Shown: in pieces, positions 19,243 through 27,923 of the stretch
Position numbering within the stretch: the first letter of the stretch is position 1
How the letters are laid out: each line of letters begins with the position of its first letter
NCBI RefSeq assembly: GCF_030063195.1
Contig: NZ_JASISS010000021.1
Location: forward strand, 1 to 61,591
Source of the DNA: Cryobacterium sp. PH31-AA6
Lineage (GTDB): Bacteria; Actinomycetota; Actinomycetes; Actinomycetales; Microbacteriaceae
Reading direction: 5' to 3'
Length of the DNA: 61,591 bases
The notes under the pieces: model-generated
Seen by the model: the letters and a program-made list of their open reading frames with translations, nothing else
Databases searched by the model: none
What the model was told of the DNA's origin: nothing
Translations under genes and position numbers: made by a program

Positions 19243-20379
19243 ATGACAGGCATCACCCTGGCGCCAGTGAAAAGAACGGCGTGGCGGTTGAAATCCCAGA
19301 TAACCCGGTCGCGCATGCTGCAGTCGGCCAAAGCCGCCGTCGCGGTTGGCATTGCCTGGACCGTCGCGCCGTACTTGCCAGGAGTGGCCGACGATTACCC
19401 CTACTACGCGCCGCTCGGCGCCCTCGTGAGTATGTATCCCACGCTCATGGGTTCGCTGAGGAATGCCCTGCAAACCCTCGGAAGTCTTGCAGTCGGGATT
19501 CTGCTCGCCGCGGCAGTGATCGTGCTCAGCGAGCCGAATGTGGCGACCATCTCGCTCGCCGTCGGGCTGGGCGCACTGATCGCTGCCACCGGGTGGTTCG
19601 GCGCAAACCGCGAATTCATTCCGGTCACGGCGCTGTTCGTGCTCATCGTCGGCGGCCCCAATGCCGACGCGTATTCGATCGGATACCTCGAACAAATCAG
19701 CCTCGGCATTGTGATCGGGCTCCTGGTCAACATGCTGATCTTTCCCGCGCTGAGCCTCGATGCCGTGGACCGGCATCTATCGAACTATCGCGTGGTGCTG
19801 GCGGATCATCTGTCCGAGATCGCCGAAGCCCTGGTCGAGAGCTGGCCACCGGAGCAAGATGGCTGGGCATCCCGCAATGACGCCCTCGTCGGGGTTTCCC
19901 GTGACGTGCGGGCAGCGTTGCGCCACGCCGACGACAGCCGAAAGGTCAATCCGCGGGCAATAACCCACCGCCGAGATCTGAGTGCTGACTTCGAGGACCT
20001 CGCCGCCCTCGAAACCGTCACGTTTCACGTGCGAGATCTCACTGATGTCCTTGCCGGGGCGGTGTGGGGCACCCCGTTCGAGGTCGAGCTGAGACCGGAG
20101 TTGCGCCCCTCGTTGAGCCTGGCCCTGGACGCGGTGGCCGTGATGCTCCGGGACTGGGGTCAGGGAGCGATGGAACTGACGGCGTATTCCGCTGCAGTGG
20201 ACAAGGCCGCAGCCCTGATGACCGAACTGGACGAACGGCGGGACTCCGCGCCGGTGACAGCCATGGGAGCCGCGACGGCCATCGCAATGGATATCGCCCG
20301 CATCCTCGCAGCCGTGCGCCCCCGGTCCGACGTTCCACCGACTCGTGCTGCTTCTGCTCCAGAACCCGGGACCGGCTAG
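19243..20379 (+). CDS. FUSC-family (aromatic acid exporter-like) membrane protein
   Basis: A 378-residue protein from the ATG at 19243. Four to six transmembrane segments lie in the N-terminal half, around PYLPGVADDYPYYAPLGA and GSLRNALQTLGSLAVGILLA; a long cytoplasmic helical domain follows. This is the layout of the FUSC/ArAE family, which includes aromatic-acid efflux proteins. Further in-frame starts exist upstream (19198 and beyond), but that sequence is unlike a membrane protein N-terminus. The stop shares CTAG with the convergent aldo/keto reductase gene at 20376-20379. Confidence 0.75.
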   Translation: MTGITLAPVKRTAWRLKSQITRSRMLQSAKAAVAVGIAWTVAPYLPGVADDYPYYAPLGALVSMYPTLMGSLRNALQTLGSLAVGILLAAAVIVLSEPNVATISLAVGLGALIAATGWFGANREFIPVTALFVLIVGGPNADAYSIGYLEQISLGIVIGLLVNMLIFPALSLDAVDRHLSNYRVVLADHLSEIAEALVESWPPEQDGWASRNDALVGVSRDVRAALRHADDSRKVNPRAITHRRDLSADFEDLAALETVTFHVRDLTDVLAGAVWGTPFEVELRPELRPSLSLALDAVAVMLRDWGQGAMELTAYSAAVDKAAALMTELDERRDSAPVTAMGAATAIAMDIARILAAVRPRSDVPPTRAASAPEPGTG

Positions 20380-21305
20380 GGGAGTACGTGACCTGCGGCC
20401 GTGAACAGGCGGTACCACTCCGGGCGGGTGAGAGGGACATCGGCGCCGGCTGCGGCCTCCGTGAGGTGTGAGATGTTCGTGGTGCCGAGCACAACCTGGA
20501 TATTGGCGGGGTGCCGAAGGATCCAGGCGACGGCGATTGCCGCGGGAGCCACGTCGTACTGCACCGCGAGCTCGTCAATGGCCAAGTTGAGAGCCGAGTA
20601 CATCGCCCGATCACCGAGGAAGATCCCGTCGAAGAAACCCTTCTGGAACGGCGACCACGCCTGAAGGGTGATGCCGTTGAGCCGCGAGTAGTCGATGATG
20701 CCGTTGCCGCGGTCGACGGACTGCTCGAGGCCGGCCATGTTGGCCGACATGCCCGCGGTGATCATCGGCGCGTGGGTGAGGCTGAGTTGCACCTGGTTCA
20801 CGACGAGGGGCTGGGTCACGGAGCTCTTGAGCAGCTCGATCTGCCCCGGGGTGTGGTTGGAGACACCGAAATGGCGCACCTTTCCGGAGCTCTGCAACGC
20901 ATCGAACGCCGCAGCCACCTCGTCGGGCTCCACGAGCGCATCGGGGCGGTGCAGCAGCAGGAGATCGAGGTAATCGGTCTGCAGGGCGGCAAGGGACTCG
21001 TCTGCGGAGCGCAGAATGTGTTCCGTGGAGAAATCCCAGAATCCCGGGCGAATGCCGACCTTGGACTGAATCGTGACGGCCGCGCGCTCCGCGGCCGAGA
21101 ATGTCACGGCGTCACCGAAGCGCTTCTCGCACTCGTGGGTCTCGGTTCCGTAGATGTCGGCATGGTCGAAGAAGTTGATGCCGGCGTCCCGGGCGGCGCT
21201 CACCAGGGAGTGGATGTCGCCATCCGTCATCGCGGAGATTCTCATCAGACCCAGGATGACGCTGGATGCTTCGAGGTTCGTGTTCGGCAGGGTCTGCGAT
21301 TTCAT
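20376..21305 (-). CDS. Aldo/keto reductase
   Basis: A 309-residue NADPH-dependent oxidoreductase of the AKR superfamily, YdhF-like. The catalytic tetrad is recognisable: Asp in FFDHADIYG, Tyr in the same segment, Lys in IQSKVGI and His in LLLLHRPD. The C-terminal NADPH-binding region ends with WILRHPANIQVVLGTTN. Substrate unknown. GATTGAAAGC-type context before the ATG is unremarkable. It is convergent with the FUSC gene. Confidence 0.9.
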   Translation of the reverse strand: MKSQTLPNTNLEASSVILGLMRISAMTDGDIHSLVSAARDAGINFFDHADIYGTETHECEKRFGDAVTFSAAERAAVTIQSKVGIRPGFWDFSTEHILRSADESLAALQTDYLDLLLLHRPDALVEPDEVAAAFDALQSSGKVRHFGVSNHTPGQIELLKSSVTQPLVVNQVQLSLTHAPMITAGMSANMAGLEQSVDRGNGIIDYSRLNGITLQAWSPFQKGFFDGIFLGDRAMYSALNLAIDELAVQYDVAPAAIAVAWILRHPANIQVVLGTTNISHLTEAAAGADVPLTRPEWYRLFTAAGHVLP

Positions 21306-21361
21306 GCTTCTATCCTGCGGGATGTTCCCGGCTCCGGGGAATCTCCTCCGACCAGGAATGC

Positions 21362-21853
21362 TTAATGGGGCGTCGACAGATAAGTGGCGAGTTTGTCGAA
21401 TGCCATGTTCCAGCCCATTGCGCCGGGGGAGTCCGCCGGGATTCCGGCATGGGTCATCACCATTCGGGTTTGGGTGCCGAGATCATCAAGTTCGACCGTG
21501 ATCTCGGTGGTGGTGGGCTGATCGGCGGGCATTCCCAGGACGGCCGGGTCGAGAATGGTGCCGTGTTCATCGGACATGGACTCCGTGTAGACGAGGCGCT
21601 TGTTCTCGACGATCTCGAGATACTCGCCCGTGAACCACATTTTCATGGTGCCGTTGGGGGTCTGCATCTCCATGCAGACCAGTCGGGTGCCACCGACGAC
21701 GACATCCATGGTGGCGACGGGAATCGTCGCACCGGTCGGGCCGTACCACGCGGCGAAGTGCTCGGCCTCGGTCCACATCCTCCAGACCAGGTCGGTGGGT
21801 GCGTCAACGATGCGTTCGATGACCACGGCGTTCGGGGAGGTGCTGTCGGTCAT
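21362..21853 (-). CDS. SRPBCC/AHSA1-family protein
   Basis: A 163-residue START-like (SRPBCC) fold protein of the activator-of-Hsp90-ATPase-homologue type. The N-terminal IVDAPTDLVWRMWTEAEHFAAWYGP and the C-terminal GWNMAFDKLATYL helix are characteristic. Members bind hydrophobic ligands or act in stress; no specific ligand can be assigned. It lies 42 bases downstream of the SOUL gene on the same strand and may share its transcript. Confidence 0.85.
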   Translation of the reverse strand: MTDSTSPNAVVIERIVDAPTDLVWRMWTEAEHFAAWYGPTGATIPVATMDVVVGGTRLVCMEMQTPNGTMKMWFTGEYLEIVENKRLVYTESMSDEHGTILDPAVLGMPADQPTTTEITVELDDLGTQTRMVMTHAGIPADSPGAMGWNMAFDKLATYLSTPH

Positions 21854-21895
21854 GGTGTCTGCCTGCTTTCGTCGGGTTGGGGGTGCCTCCGTTGA

Positions 21896-22471
21896 TCACT
21901 CGATATCGAGCATGATTTCGTTGTGTCGCAGGAATGCGGGCATGAATGGCGGATCGAATCGTGCGAACCGCGGCGTGCCCTTCGCGGCGAGTCCGCCGGC
22001 AGTGAGGGCTGACCGCAGCCGGTCAAGGTGCCTGGTGTAGTTCGTCTCGCTCCAGCCACCACGGAAACGGATTGCCGCGACGTTTCGTTCGGGAACGGTG
22101 CGTAGCCGCACTCGCGGGTCGGTCGGTTGCGGCGCCGTGTCGGCCGTCAGAGTGGCGGGCAACACAAAGGCGACGATGTATTCTCCTGAACCGGAGCTGC
22201 CGGCCCGATCGGGCGCTGCCTGCTGCACCACCGGCGCGGTCATGGCGATCTTCGCCGAGGCGTCGGCCTGGACCACGGGCGCCGTCATCGCGACTGTGCT
22301 GCGCGAGCGATTGGCGCCGGTGATGTAGGAGAAGAGATAGCGGAAGGCGCGATTGCCAGCATCCTCGAAGGGGCCATCAGTCGTGACCTCCGCGAGCAGG
22401 TGCTCAGGGTAGCGGCGCAGCTGGAAGTCGTCGTAGCTGCGCACCACGTCATAGGGCTGTTGTTCGGTCAC
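21896..22471 (-). CDS. SOUL-family heme-binding protein
   Basis: A 191-residue protein with the SOUL/HBP signatures: YDVVRSYDDFQLRRYPEH near the N-terminus, the repeated MTAPV motif (here twice) and a C-terminal KGTPRFARFDPPFMPAFLRHNEIML segment. SOUL proteins bind heme or tetrapyrroles. No signal peptide, so it is cytosolic. It probably forms a short transcript with the downstream SRPBCC gene. The duplicated MTAPVVQ segment is slightly unusual. Confidence 0.9.
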   Translation of the reverse strand: MTEQQPYDVVRSYDDFQLRRYPEHLLAEVTTDGPFEDAGNRAFRYLFSYITGANRSRSTVAMTAPVVQADASAKIAMTAPVVQQAAPDRAGSSGSGEYIVAFVLPATLTADTAPQPTDPRVRLRTVPERNVAAIRFRGGWSETNYTRHLDRLRSALTAGGLAAKGTPRFARFDPPFMPAFLRHNEIMLDIE

Positions 22472-22528
22472 GCGCCCAAGCTACTCCGGTTGTCTGGAAC
22501 CCACCCGGGCCGGCGCCAGTCACCCTGC

Positions 22529-23152
22529 TCAGTGGATGAGCGCGAGCAGCACGCCGACGCCGACGAAGAGCACGCCGAAGATACGGTTCAGCACTCGCTG
22601 ACCCGCAGCATCACGGGTGAAGCGCCGGAACGACCGTGCCGTGCCGGCGAAGAAGAACCACATCACCAGAACGTCGATCACGACAACGGTGACCGCGACG
22701 ATCAAGTATTGGGTGAGCATTGGTCGGTCGAGCCGGATGAACTGGGGGAGAAACGCCAGGAAGAACACGATCGCCTTGGGGTTGAGGATGTTCACCCAGA
22801 GCCCGCGTCGGAACATCGACCACCGGGGCTCAGACCGCAGCGAACCGGTCCGCTCCGCATCGAGCTCCGGCTTGGCGAGGAATTGCCGGATGCCCAGGTA
22901 GACGAGGTAGGCGGCACCCGCGTAGCGAATGACGTTGAAGGCGATCGGGGAACTGGCCACGAGCAGGCCGACCCCGAGGGCGACGATCACGATGTGGATG
23001 AGCAGCGCGGCCTGCTGGCCGAGGATTCCCCAGATTGAGCGGCGAAAGCCCGAGTTCAGGGCGTTGCTCATGGTGTTGATCGCCCCGGCGCCCGGCGTGA
23101 AACTGATCAAGGTGCCCGCGCCGACAAGGGCCAACCACAGAGAGAACTGCAT
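22529..23152 (-). CDS. LysE/RhtB-family amino-acid exporter
   Basis: A 207-residue membrane protein with six predicted helices and the LysE signature: FTPGAGAINTMSNALNSGFR near residue 20 and GLWVNILNPKAIVFFLAFLPQF near 125. Family members export lysine, homoserine, threonine or other amino acids; the exact substrate is not evident. A strong hairpin at 23215-23252 separates it from isocitrate lyase upstream, so it is likely its own unit. Confidence 0.88.
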   Translation of the reverse strand: MQFSLWLALVGAGTLISFTPGAGAINTMSNALNSGFRRSIWGILGQQAALLIHIVIVALGVGLLVASSPIAFNVIRYAGAAYLVYLGIRQFLAKPELDAERTGSLRSEPRWSMFRRGLWVNILNPKAIVFFLAFLPQFIRLDRPMLTQYLIVAVTVVVIDVLVMWFFFAGTARSFRRFTRDAAGQRVLNRIFGVLFVGVGVLLALIH

Positions 23153-23214
23153 CGGGCCATCCTAGTTTCGTTTCGTTTGCCGGCCGGTCGCGGCGCGGGG
23201 CCGCTGCCCGGCGC

Positions 23215-23252
23215 ACTGAGAAGCCCCAGTCCTGGGACTGGGGCTTCTCAGT
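23215..23252. terminator. Strong terminator between aceA and lysE-like gene
   Basis: The arms at 23215-23232 and 23235-23252 are fully complementary (ACTGAGAAGCCCCAGTCC pairing with its reverse complement), leaving only a tight loop. It lies 25 bases after the aceA stop on the reverse strand. There is no long T-tract, but the stem is very stable. Confidence 0.8.
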
Positions 23253-23276
23253 GCCGGTCTAACCGGGGCGGTCGAC

Positions 23277-24893
23277 TCAGCGAGCGGCTACTGACGGTTC
23301 CTCGAACTGGTTCATCGTGTTGTTCTTGCCCCCGGCCTTGAGCGCGGCCTCGCCGGCGAAGTACTCCTTGTGGTTGTCACCGATGTCGGAGCCGGACATG
23401 TTCTGGTGCTTGACCGTCGCGATCCCCTCGCGGATCTCGCGGCGCTGCACGCCCTTCACGTAGGCGAGCATGCCCTGGTCGGCGAAGTAGCCCTTGGCCA
23501 GGTCATCGGTGGAAAGCGCGGCCGTGTGATAGGTCGGCAGGGTGATGAGGTGGTGGAAGATGCCCGCCTCGGCGGAGCCGTCGCGCTGGAAGGTGCGGAT
23601 GCTCTCGTCGGCACTCTGGGCGAGCTCGGTCTCGTCGTAGACGACGCTCATCAGCTTCGCGCGGTCGTACGCCGACACATCCTTACCCTCAGCCACCAGG
23701 TTGTCGTAGGCCTGCTGACGGAAGTTGAGCGTCCAGTTGAACGACGGGCTGTTGTTGTAGACGAGCTTGGCGTTCGGGATGACCTTGCGCACCTCGTTCA
23801 TCATTCCGGCGATCTGGGCGACGTGCGGCTTCTCGGTTTCGATCCAGAGCAGGTCCGCGCCGTTCTGCAGCGAGGTGATGCTGTCGAGCACGCAGCGCGC
23901 CTCGCCGGTTCCCTGGCGGAACTGGAACAGGTTGCTGGCCAGACGCTTCGGCCGGAGCAACTTGCCGTCGCGCTTGATCACGACGTCCCCGTTGCCCAGG
24001 TCTGCCTCGGTGATCTCGTCGACGTCGAGGAAGGAGTTGTACTGGTCGCCCAGGTCTCCCGGCTGGTAGGTGACGGCGAGTTTCTGGGTGAGGCCGGCGC
24101 CGAGCGAATCGGTGCGCGAGACGATGATGCCGTTGTCGATGCCGAGCTCGAGGAACGCATAGCGCACGGCGTTGATCTTCGCGATGAAGTCCTCGTGGGG
24201 CACGGTGACCTTGCCGTCCTGGTGGCCACACTGCTTCTCGTCCGAGACCTGGTTTTCAATCTGGATGGCGCAGGCGCCGGCCTCGATCATCTTCTTGGCC
24301 AGGAGGTACGTCGCCTCGGGGTTACCGAAGCCGGCGTCGATGTCGGCGATGATCGGCACGACGTGGGTCTCGTAGTTGTCGATCTGGTCCTGGATTTCGG
24401 CGACCCTGGCGTCGTCGCCGTTGGCGCGGGCCGCGTCGAGGGCGGTGAAGAGCAGGTCCAGCTCGCGGGCGTCGGCCTGACGGAGGAACGTGTAGAGCTC
24501 CTCGACGAGCGCGGGAACGGCCGTCTTCTCGTGCATGGACTGGTCGGGCAGCGGACCGAACTCGCTCCGCAGAGCGGCGACCATCCAACCGGAGAGGTAG
24601 AGGTAGCGCTTGTTCGTCGTCTTCAGGTGCTTCTTGATCGAAATCATCTTCTGCTGGCCGATGAAGCCGTGCCAGACGCCGAGCGACTGGGTGTAGACAG
24701 AAGAATCGGCGTCGTACTCCGCCATGTCCTTGCGCATGATGTCGGCGGTGTACTGGGCAATCTCGAGGCCGGTCTTGAAGCGGTTCTGCGCGCGCATGCG
24801 GGCGACAGACTCCGGGTCGATGGCATCCCAGCTGCGACCGACACCCTGCTTCAGTGCTTCGATGGCCTCGATGTCGTTCTGATAGATGGTCAT
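23277..24893 (-). CDS. aceA: Isocitrate lyase (long form)
   Basis: A 538-residue glyoxylate-bypass enzyme that splits isocitrate to succinate and glyoxylate. The catalytic Cys222 is in KQCGH; the more common bacterial form is KKCGH, and the variant plus the greater length match the long AceA type known from Pseudomonas aeruginosa. IIADIDAGFGN carries Mg ligands. The ATG at 24893 has AAGGA at good spacing; upstream in-frame starts do not. No malate synthase gene is in the window. It is divergent from the phosphatase trio across a 328-base gap. Confidence 0.95.
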   Translation of the reverse strand: MTIYQNDIEAIEALKQGVGRSWDAIDPESVARMRAQNRFKTGLEIAQYTADIMRKDMAEYDADSSVYTQSLGVWHGFIGQQKMISIKKHLKTTNKRYLYLSGWMVAALRSEFGPLPDQSMHEKTAVPALVEELYTFLRQADARELDLLFTALDAARANGDDARVAEIQDQIDNYETHVVPIIADIDAGFGNPEATYLLAKKMIEAGACAIQIENQVSDEKQCGHQDGKVTVPHEDFIAKINAVRYAFLELGIDNGIIVSRTDSLGAGLTQKLAVTYQPGDLGDQYNSFLDVDEITEADLGNGDVVIKRDGKLLRPKRLASNLFQFRQGTGEARCVLDSITSLQNGADLLWIETEKPHVAQIAGMMNEVRKVIPNAKLVYNNSPSFNWTLNFRQQAYDNLVAEGKDVSAYDRAKLMSVVYDETELAQSADESIRTFQRDGSAEAGIFHHLITLPTYHTAALSTDDLAKGYFADQGMLAYVKGVQRREIREGIATVKHQNMSGSDIGDNHKEYFAGEAALKAGGKNNTMNQFEEPSVAAR

Positions 24894-25221
24894 GTGCATT
24901 CCTTCGACGTTGAATTGTGCGGGCTGTGGGCGGCGGATCCGGCGGGCCATGATCGGCCGCTATATGAAGAATGCGCCCATCCCGACCGGTCGAGTTCAGA
25001 CTTCGGCGCAGAACTTTCGCGATTCTTCTCCGGAGGAGAAGTTCGGCGGATCGCGGGGGTGGCCGGTCGTCCGCACGGCGTTCGGCGTTGGCGCGACGAG
25101 TGGGGACTTCCGCTCAGTGGGGTTCTCGGGATCAGGCCCGTCGGGCGGCGCACACGACGACGTCGCGCAGGCGGATGCACGAATCGCGCGTCGCCTGGGC
25201 GAGCCTGCCTAGGCTGTACCC
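24894..25221. promoter_or_regulatory. 328-base divergent intergenic region (aceA / phosphatase trio)
   Basis: I see no convincing gene here; a forward open frame spanning it has atypical composition and no ribosome site. It must hold both promoters. A short perfect hairpin, CTTCTCC-GGA-GGAGAAG at 25025-25041, could be an operator or leader structure. I do not see a match to a known glyoxylate-pathway regulator site. Confidence 0.4.
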
Positions 25222-25929
25222 ATGGCTACAGTCCTCCTCGTGCGGCACGGTCGCACCACCGCCAACGCCACGGGCTTGCTCGCGGGGCGCACCGCCGGGG
25301 TCCTCCTCGACGAGATCGGGCGGGAGCAGGCGATGGTCACCGGCCGTCGCCTGGCCGTGGCGCCGCTGGTCGGAGTGGTTTCGAGCCCGCTGGAGCGCTG
25401 CCTGCAGACGGCGCAGCAGATCCTCGGGCATCAGGCCGGTTCGCTGGCGACGACGGTTGAGCCCGACCTCACCGAGTGCGACTACGGGCAGTGGCAGGGC
25501 CGCACCCTCGGTGATCTCGCACAGGAGAAGTTGTGGTCGGTGGTGCAGGCGCATCCGTCCGCCGTCACGTTTCCCGGCGGTGAGTCGCTGGCGGCGATGC
25601 AGGCGCGGTCCGTCGCCGCGATCCGGCGTCAGGATGCGGCCTTCGAGGCGCAGCATGGGCCCGGAGCCGTGTGGGCGGCGGTGAGCCACGGCGACATCAT
25701 CAAGGCCATCCTCGCCGATGCGCTCGGCATGCATCTTGACCTGTTCCAGCGCATCAACGTCGGGCCCGCATCGGTCTCGATAGTTCGGTACTCCACCAGC
25801 CGGCCGAGCGTCTACGCCACCAACACGGAGGCCGGAGACCTCTCCTGGCTCGGTGCCACGGCACCGGAGGCCGACGCCCCCGTCGGCGGTGGGGCGGGTC
25901 CTCAGGCTCCGGTAACGTCCGGCGCCTAA
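25222..25929 (+). CDS. Histidine phosphatase-family protein (MSMEG_4193-type)
   Basis: A 235-residue phosphoglycerate-mutase-like phosphatase. The catalytic RHG is at the N-terminus (LLVRHGRTTAN, His9), ECDYGQWQGR carries the acid residue, and the second His is in VSHGDIIKA. It is the first gene of a trio widely conserved in Actinobacteria (this phosphatase, a DUF3090 protein and an SCO1664-type protein), whose joint role is unknown. The next gene starts ten bases later. The last 35 residues are a Gly/Ala/Pro-rich tail. Confidence 0.9.
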   Translation: MATVLLVRHGRTTANATGLLAGRTAGVLLDEIGREQAMVTGRRLAVAPLVGVVSSPLERCLQTAQQILGHQAGSLATTVEPDLTECDYGQWQGRTLGDLAQEKLWSVVQAHPSAVTFPGGESLAAMQARSVAAIRRQDAAFEAQHGPGAVWAAVSHGDIIKAILADALGMHLDLFQRINVGPASVSIVRYSTSRPSVYATNTEAGDLSWLGATAPEADAPVGGGAGPQAPVTSGA

Positions 25930-25938
25930 TATATCGAC

Positions 25939-26505
25939 ATGTCCACAATCGTCCACGACTTTGCCTGGCCGGATCGGGTCGTCGTCGGCACGGTCGGTCT
26001 CCCCGGCGCACGCACCTTCTACCTGCAGGTGCGAACCGGAGCCCGGATCCTCAGCATCGCTCTCGAGAAACAACAATCGGCCCTGCTCGCCGAGAAGATC
26101 GACGCGATGCTCGACCAGCTGATGAAGGCCGAGGGCAACCCGTTCAGCGTCCCGCCCAGCACTCCGGTCGAGCTCGTCGACAACGACCCCCTGGAGCAGC
26201 CCGTCGAGGAGGAATTCCGCACCGGCGCGTTGAGCCTCGGCTGGGATCCGTCAACGGTGCAGATCGTGATCGAGGCCTTCCCGATCGACGCATTCCCGAC
26301 CGAGGGGGAGGACGGCGAAGCGCTCGACCCGCTCGACCCGCCCGACGCGTCGGAGGTGCTGCTGGTGCGGATGCCGGTCGGCACCGCCAGGGCATTCGCG
26401 AAGCGCACCCGCGAGGTGGTCGGAGCCGGCCGGCGCCTGTGCCCGCTCTGCGGTGAGCCGATCGACGCGGACGGACACTCCTGCACCTTCCGCGGCAGCC
26501 CCTGA
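25939..26505 (+). CDS. DUF3090 family protein
   Basis: A 188-residue soluble protein, second member of the actinobacterial trio. The core begins MSTIVHDFAWPDRVVVGTVG, a hallmark of this family. The C-terminus has CPLCGEPIDADGHSC, a CxxC...C cluster that probably binds zinc. An acidic linker (about 115-130) is unusually Asp/Glu-rich. It overlaps the next gene by one base (TGATG), so the genes are translationally coupled. Function unknown. Confidence 0.9.
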   Translation: MSTIVHDFAWPDRVVVGTVGLPGARTFYLQVRTGARILSIALEKQQSALLAEKIDAMLDQLMKAEGNPFSVPPSTPVELVDNDPLEQPVEEEFRTGALSLGWDPSTVQIVIEAFPIDAFPTEGEDGEALDPLDPPDASEVLLVRMPVGTARAFAKRTREVVGAGRRLCPLCGEPIDADGHSCTFRGSP

Positions 26506-27290
26506 TGGTGCCCGCTGCCGGCCCTGGCGGTGCGGACCCCGGCGACGGCGAACTCGAGCTCACGGGTCGGATCACGACGGCGTCGAACGCGACCTTCCTC
26601 GGCAGCATCGACGGCGTCGCGGTCGTCTACAAACCGATCGCCGGGGAGCATCCGCTGTGGGACTTTCCGGGCGGCAACCTCGCAAGCAGGGAGAGGGCGG
26701 CGTACCTGGTCTCGGAGTCGTTCGGCTGGGACATCGTTCCGCGCACCTGGCTCCGAGATGGGCCGATGGGCCGGGGGATGGTGCAACTGTGGCAGGAGGT
26801 GGATCCCGAACAGGATGCCGTCGACCTGGTGCCCTCGAACGCCGTGCCCGCCCGGGGGTGGCGCCATATTCTCGACGGCAGGGACGAGCACAACCGTCAG
26901 GTGACGCTCATCCATGAGGATTCTGCCGCTCTGCGGCGGATGGCCGTGTTCGACATCGTCGTCAACAACGCCGATCGCAAGGGTGCCCACATTCTTGCGA
27001 TGACGGGTGGGCATCGTCACGGTGTCGACCACGGGCTCACGTTCCACGCCGACCACAAGCTGCGCACGGTGCTCTGGGGTTGGCTGGGCGACGAGCTCAC
27101 CGCCGAGGAGCGTGACGGGATCGCGCGGGTTGCCTCGCACCTGGCCGGCGAGCTCGGCGACACACTCGCCGGCCTGCTCAGCGCTCCAGAGATCGCCGCC
27201 CTGGCCGCACGCTGCGACCGCCTGCAGGCCGACGGCCGGTTCCCTGCCCCGCACGGCGAGATGCCCGCGGTGCCCTGGCCGTTGTTCTAG
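26505..27290 (+). CDS. SCO1664-family (kinase-like fold) protein
   Basis: A 261-residue protein, third member of the trio. After a Gly/Pro-rich start come SNATFLGSIDGVAVVYKPIAGE (a Lys in a kinase-like nucleotide pocket), FDIVVNNADRKGAHIL (resembling a kinase catalytic loop with Asn/Asp) and GVDHGLTFH (a DFG-like position). This suggests a distant PI3K/HipA-like kinase fold. Substrate and activity are unknown. The ATG overlaps the preceding stop by one base. Confidence 0.88.
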   Translation: MVPAAGPGGADPGDGELELTGRITTASNATFLGSIDGVAVVYKPIAGEHPLWDFPGGNLASRERAAYLVSESFGWDIVPRTWLRDGPMGRGMVQLWQEVDPEQDAVDLVPSNAVPARGWRHILDGRDEHNRQVTLIHEDSAALRRMAVFDIVVNNADRKGAHILAMTGGHRHGVDHGLTFHADHKLRTVLWGWLGDELTAEERDGIARVASHLAGELGDTLAGLLSAPEIAALAARCDRLQADGRFPAPHGEMPAVPWPLF

Positions 27291-27393
27291 GCGCTTCTGC
27301 GGGTCACGGGAGCGACGTGAGCCGGTCACTTCGCTGGGGGAGCGCAGGTCGCCTAAGCTTTCTCGTGCACCCCACTGAGTCAGGACCCACCAC

Positions 27394-27756
27394 ATGATGA
27401 CCTTCGGCCAAGCGATTTCCTCCGTCTTCGGCAAGTACGGCCAATTCACCGGGGTCGCCCGCCGCGCCGAATACTGGTGGTGGATCCTGTTCATCACGGC
27501 CATTGACTTCTTCCTCAGCGGCATCGACTCGCGGCTGAATCCGCAGAGCGCTTTCGCCATCATCTCCACGACCTGGGTGCTCGTCGTCCTCCTGCCGACC
27601 CTCGCCGTCGCCGTTCGGCGACTCCGCGACGCTGGCCTCTCGTGGAAGTACCTCTTCCTGGCCCTGATCCCGATCCTCGGAGCCGTGGCACTGATCGTTC
27701 TCCTCTCCCTGCCGAGCAAGGCACCCGTGGGAAACGCCACGGCGTCCCGCAGATAG
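27394..27756 (+). CDS. DUF805 membrane protein
   Basis: A 120-residue membrane protein with the DUF805 signatures: an N-terminal FTGVARRAEYWWWILF amphipathic start, a middle helix, and VAVRRLRDAGLSWKYLFLALIPILG. Three to four transmembrane helices. Function unknown; the family is widespread. It lies 100 bases after the trio and probably has its own promoter. A second in-frame ATG one codon later is equally possible as start. Confidence 0.85.
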   Translation: MMTFGQAISSVFGKYGQFTGVARRAEYWWWILFITAIDFFLSGIDSRLNPQSAFAIISTTWVLVVLLPTLAVAVRRLRDAGLSWKYLFLALIPILGAVALIVLLSLPSKAPVGNATASRR

Positions 27757-27821
27757 AACTCTGGTCCGACCGCGCGCAACCTGCCCGGAACCCTCCAGAC
27801 AACCGAAAGGCACCACCCACC

Positions 27822-27923
27822 ATGGCCCACCGCGCCACCGTCACCCACTCCGCTGCCCTCGTGCACGCGCGACCCGCCGTCGATATCACCGCCGTTCCGA
27901 CGTCGGACCTCGGCGCATCATGA
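27822..27923 (+). CDS. Possible 33-residue leader peptide upstream of phosphatase gene
   Basis: A short open frame, MAHRATVTHSAALV..., with GAAAGG about ten bases upstream of its ATG. Its stop overlaps the start of the phosphatase gene as ATGA (27920-27923), an arrangement typical of translational coupling. The peptide is Ala/Val/Thr-rich and resembles nothing I know. It may be only a coupling leader, or chance. Confidence 0.3.
   Translation: MAHRATVTHSAALVHARPAVDITAVPTSDLGAS

Noticed and set aside
24886..25212. 108-codon forward frame between aceA and the phosphatase
   Set aside because: Starts inside aceA, no ribosome site, and the composition is unlike neighbouring proteins.
23370..25460. 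696-codon forward frame opposite aceA
   Set aside because: Low-complexity Val/Asp/Leu/Gly translation, a shadow of isocitrate lyase running into the next gene.
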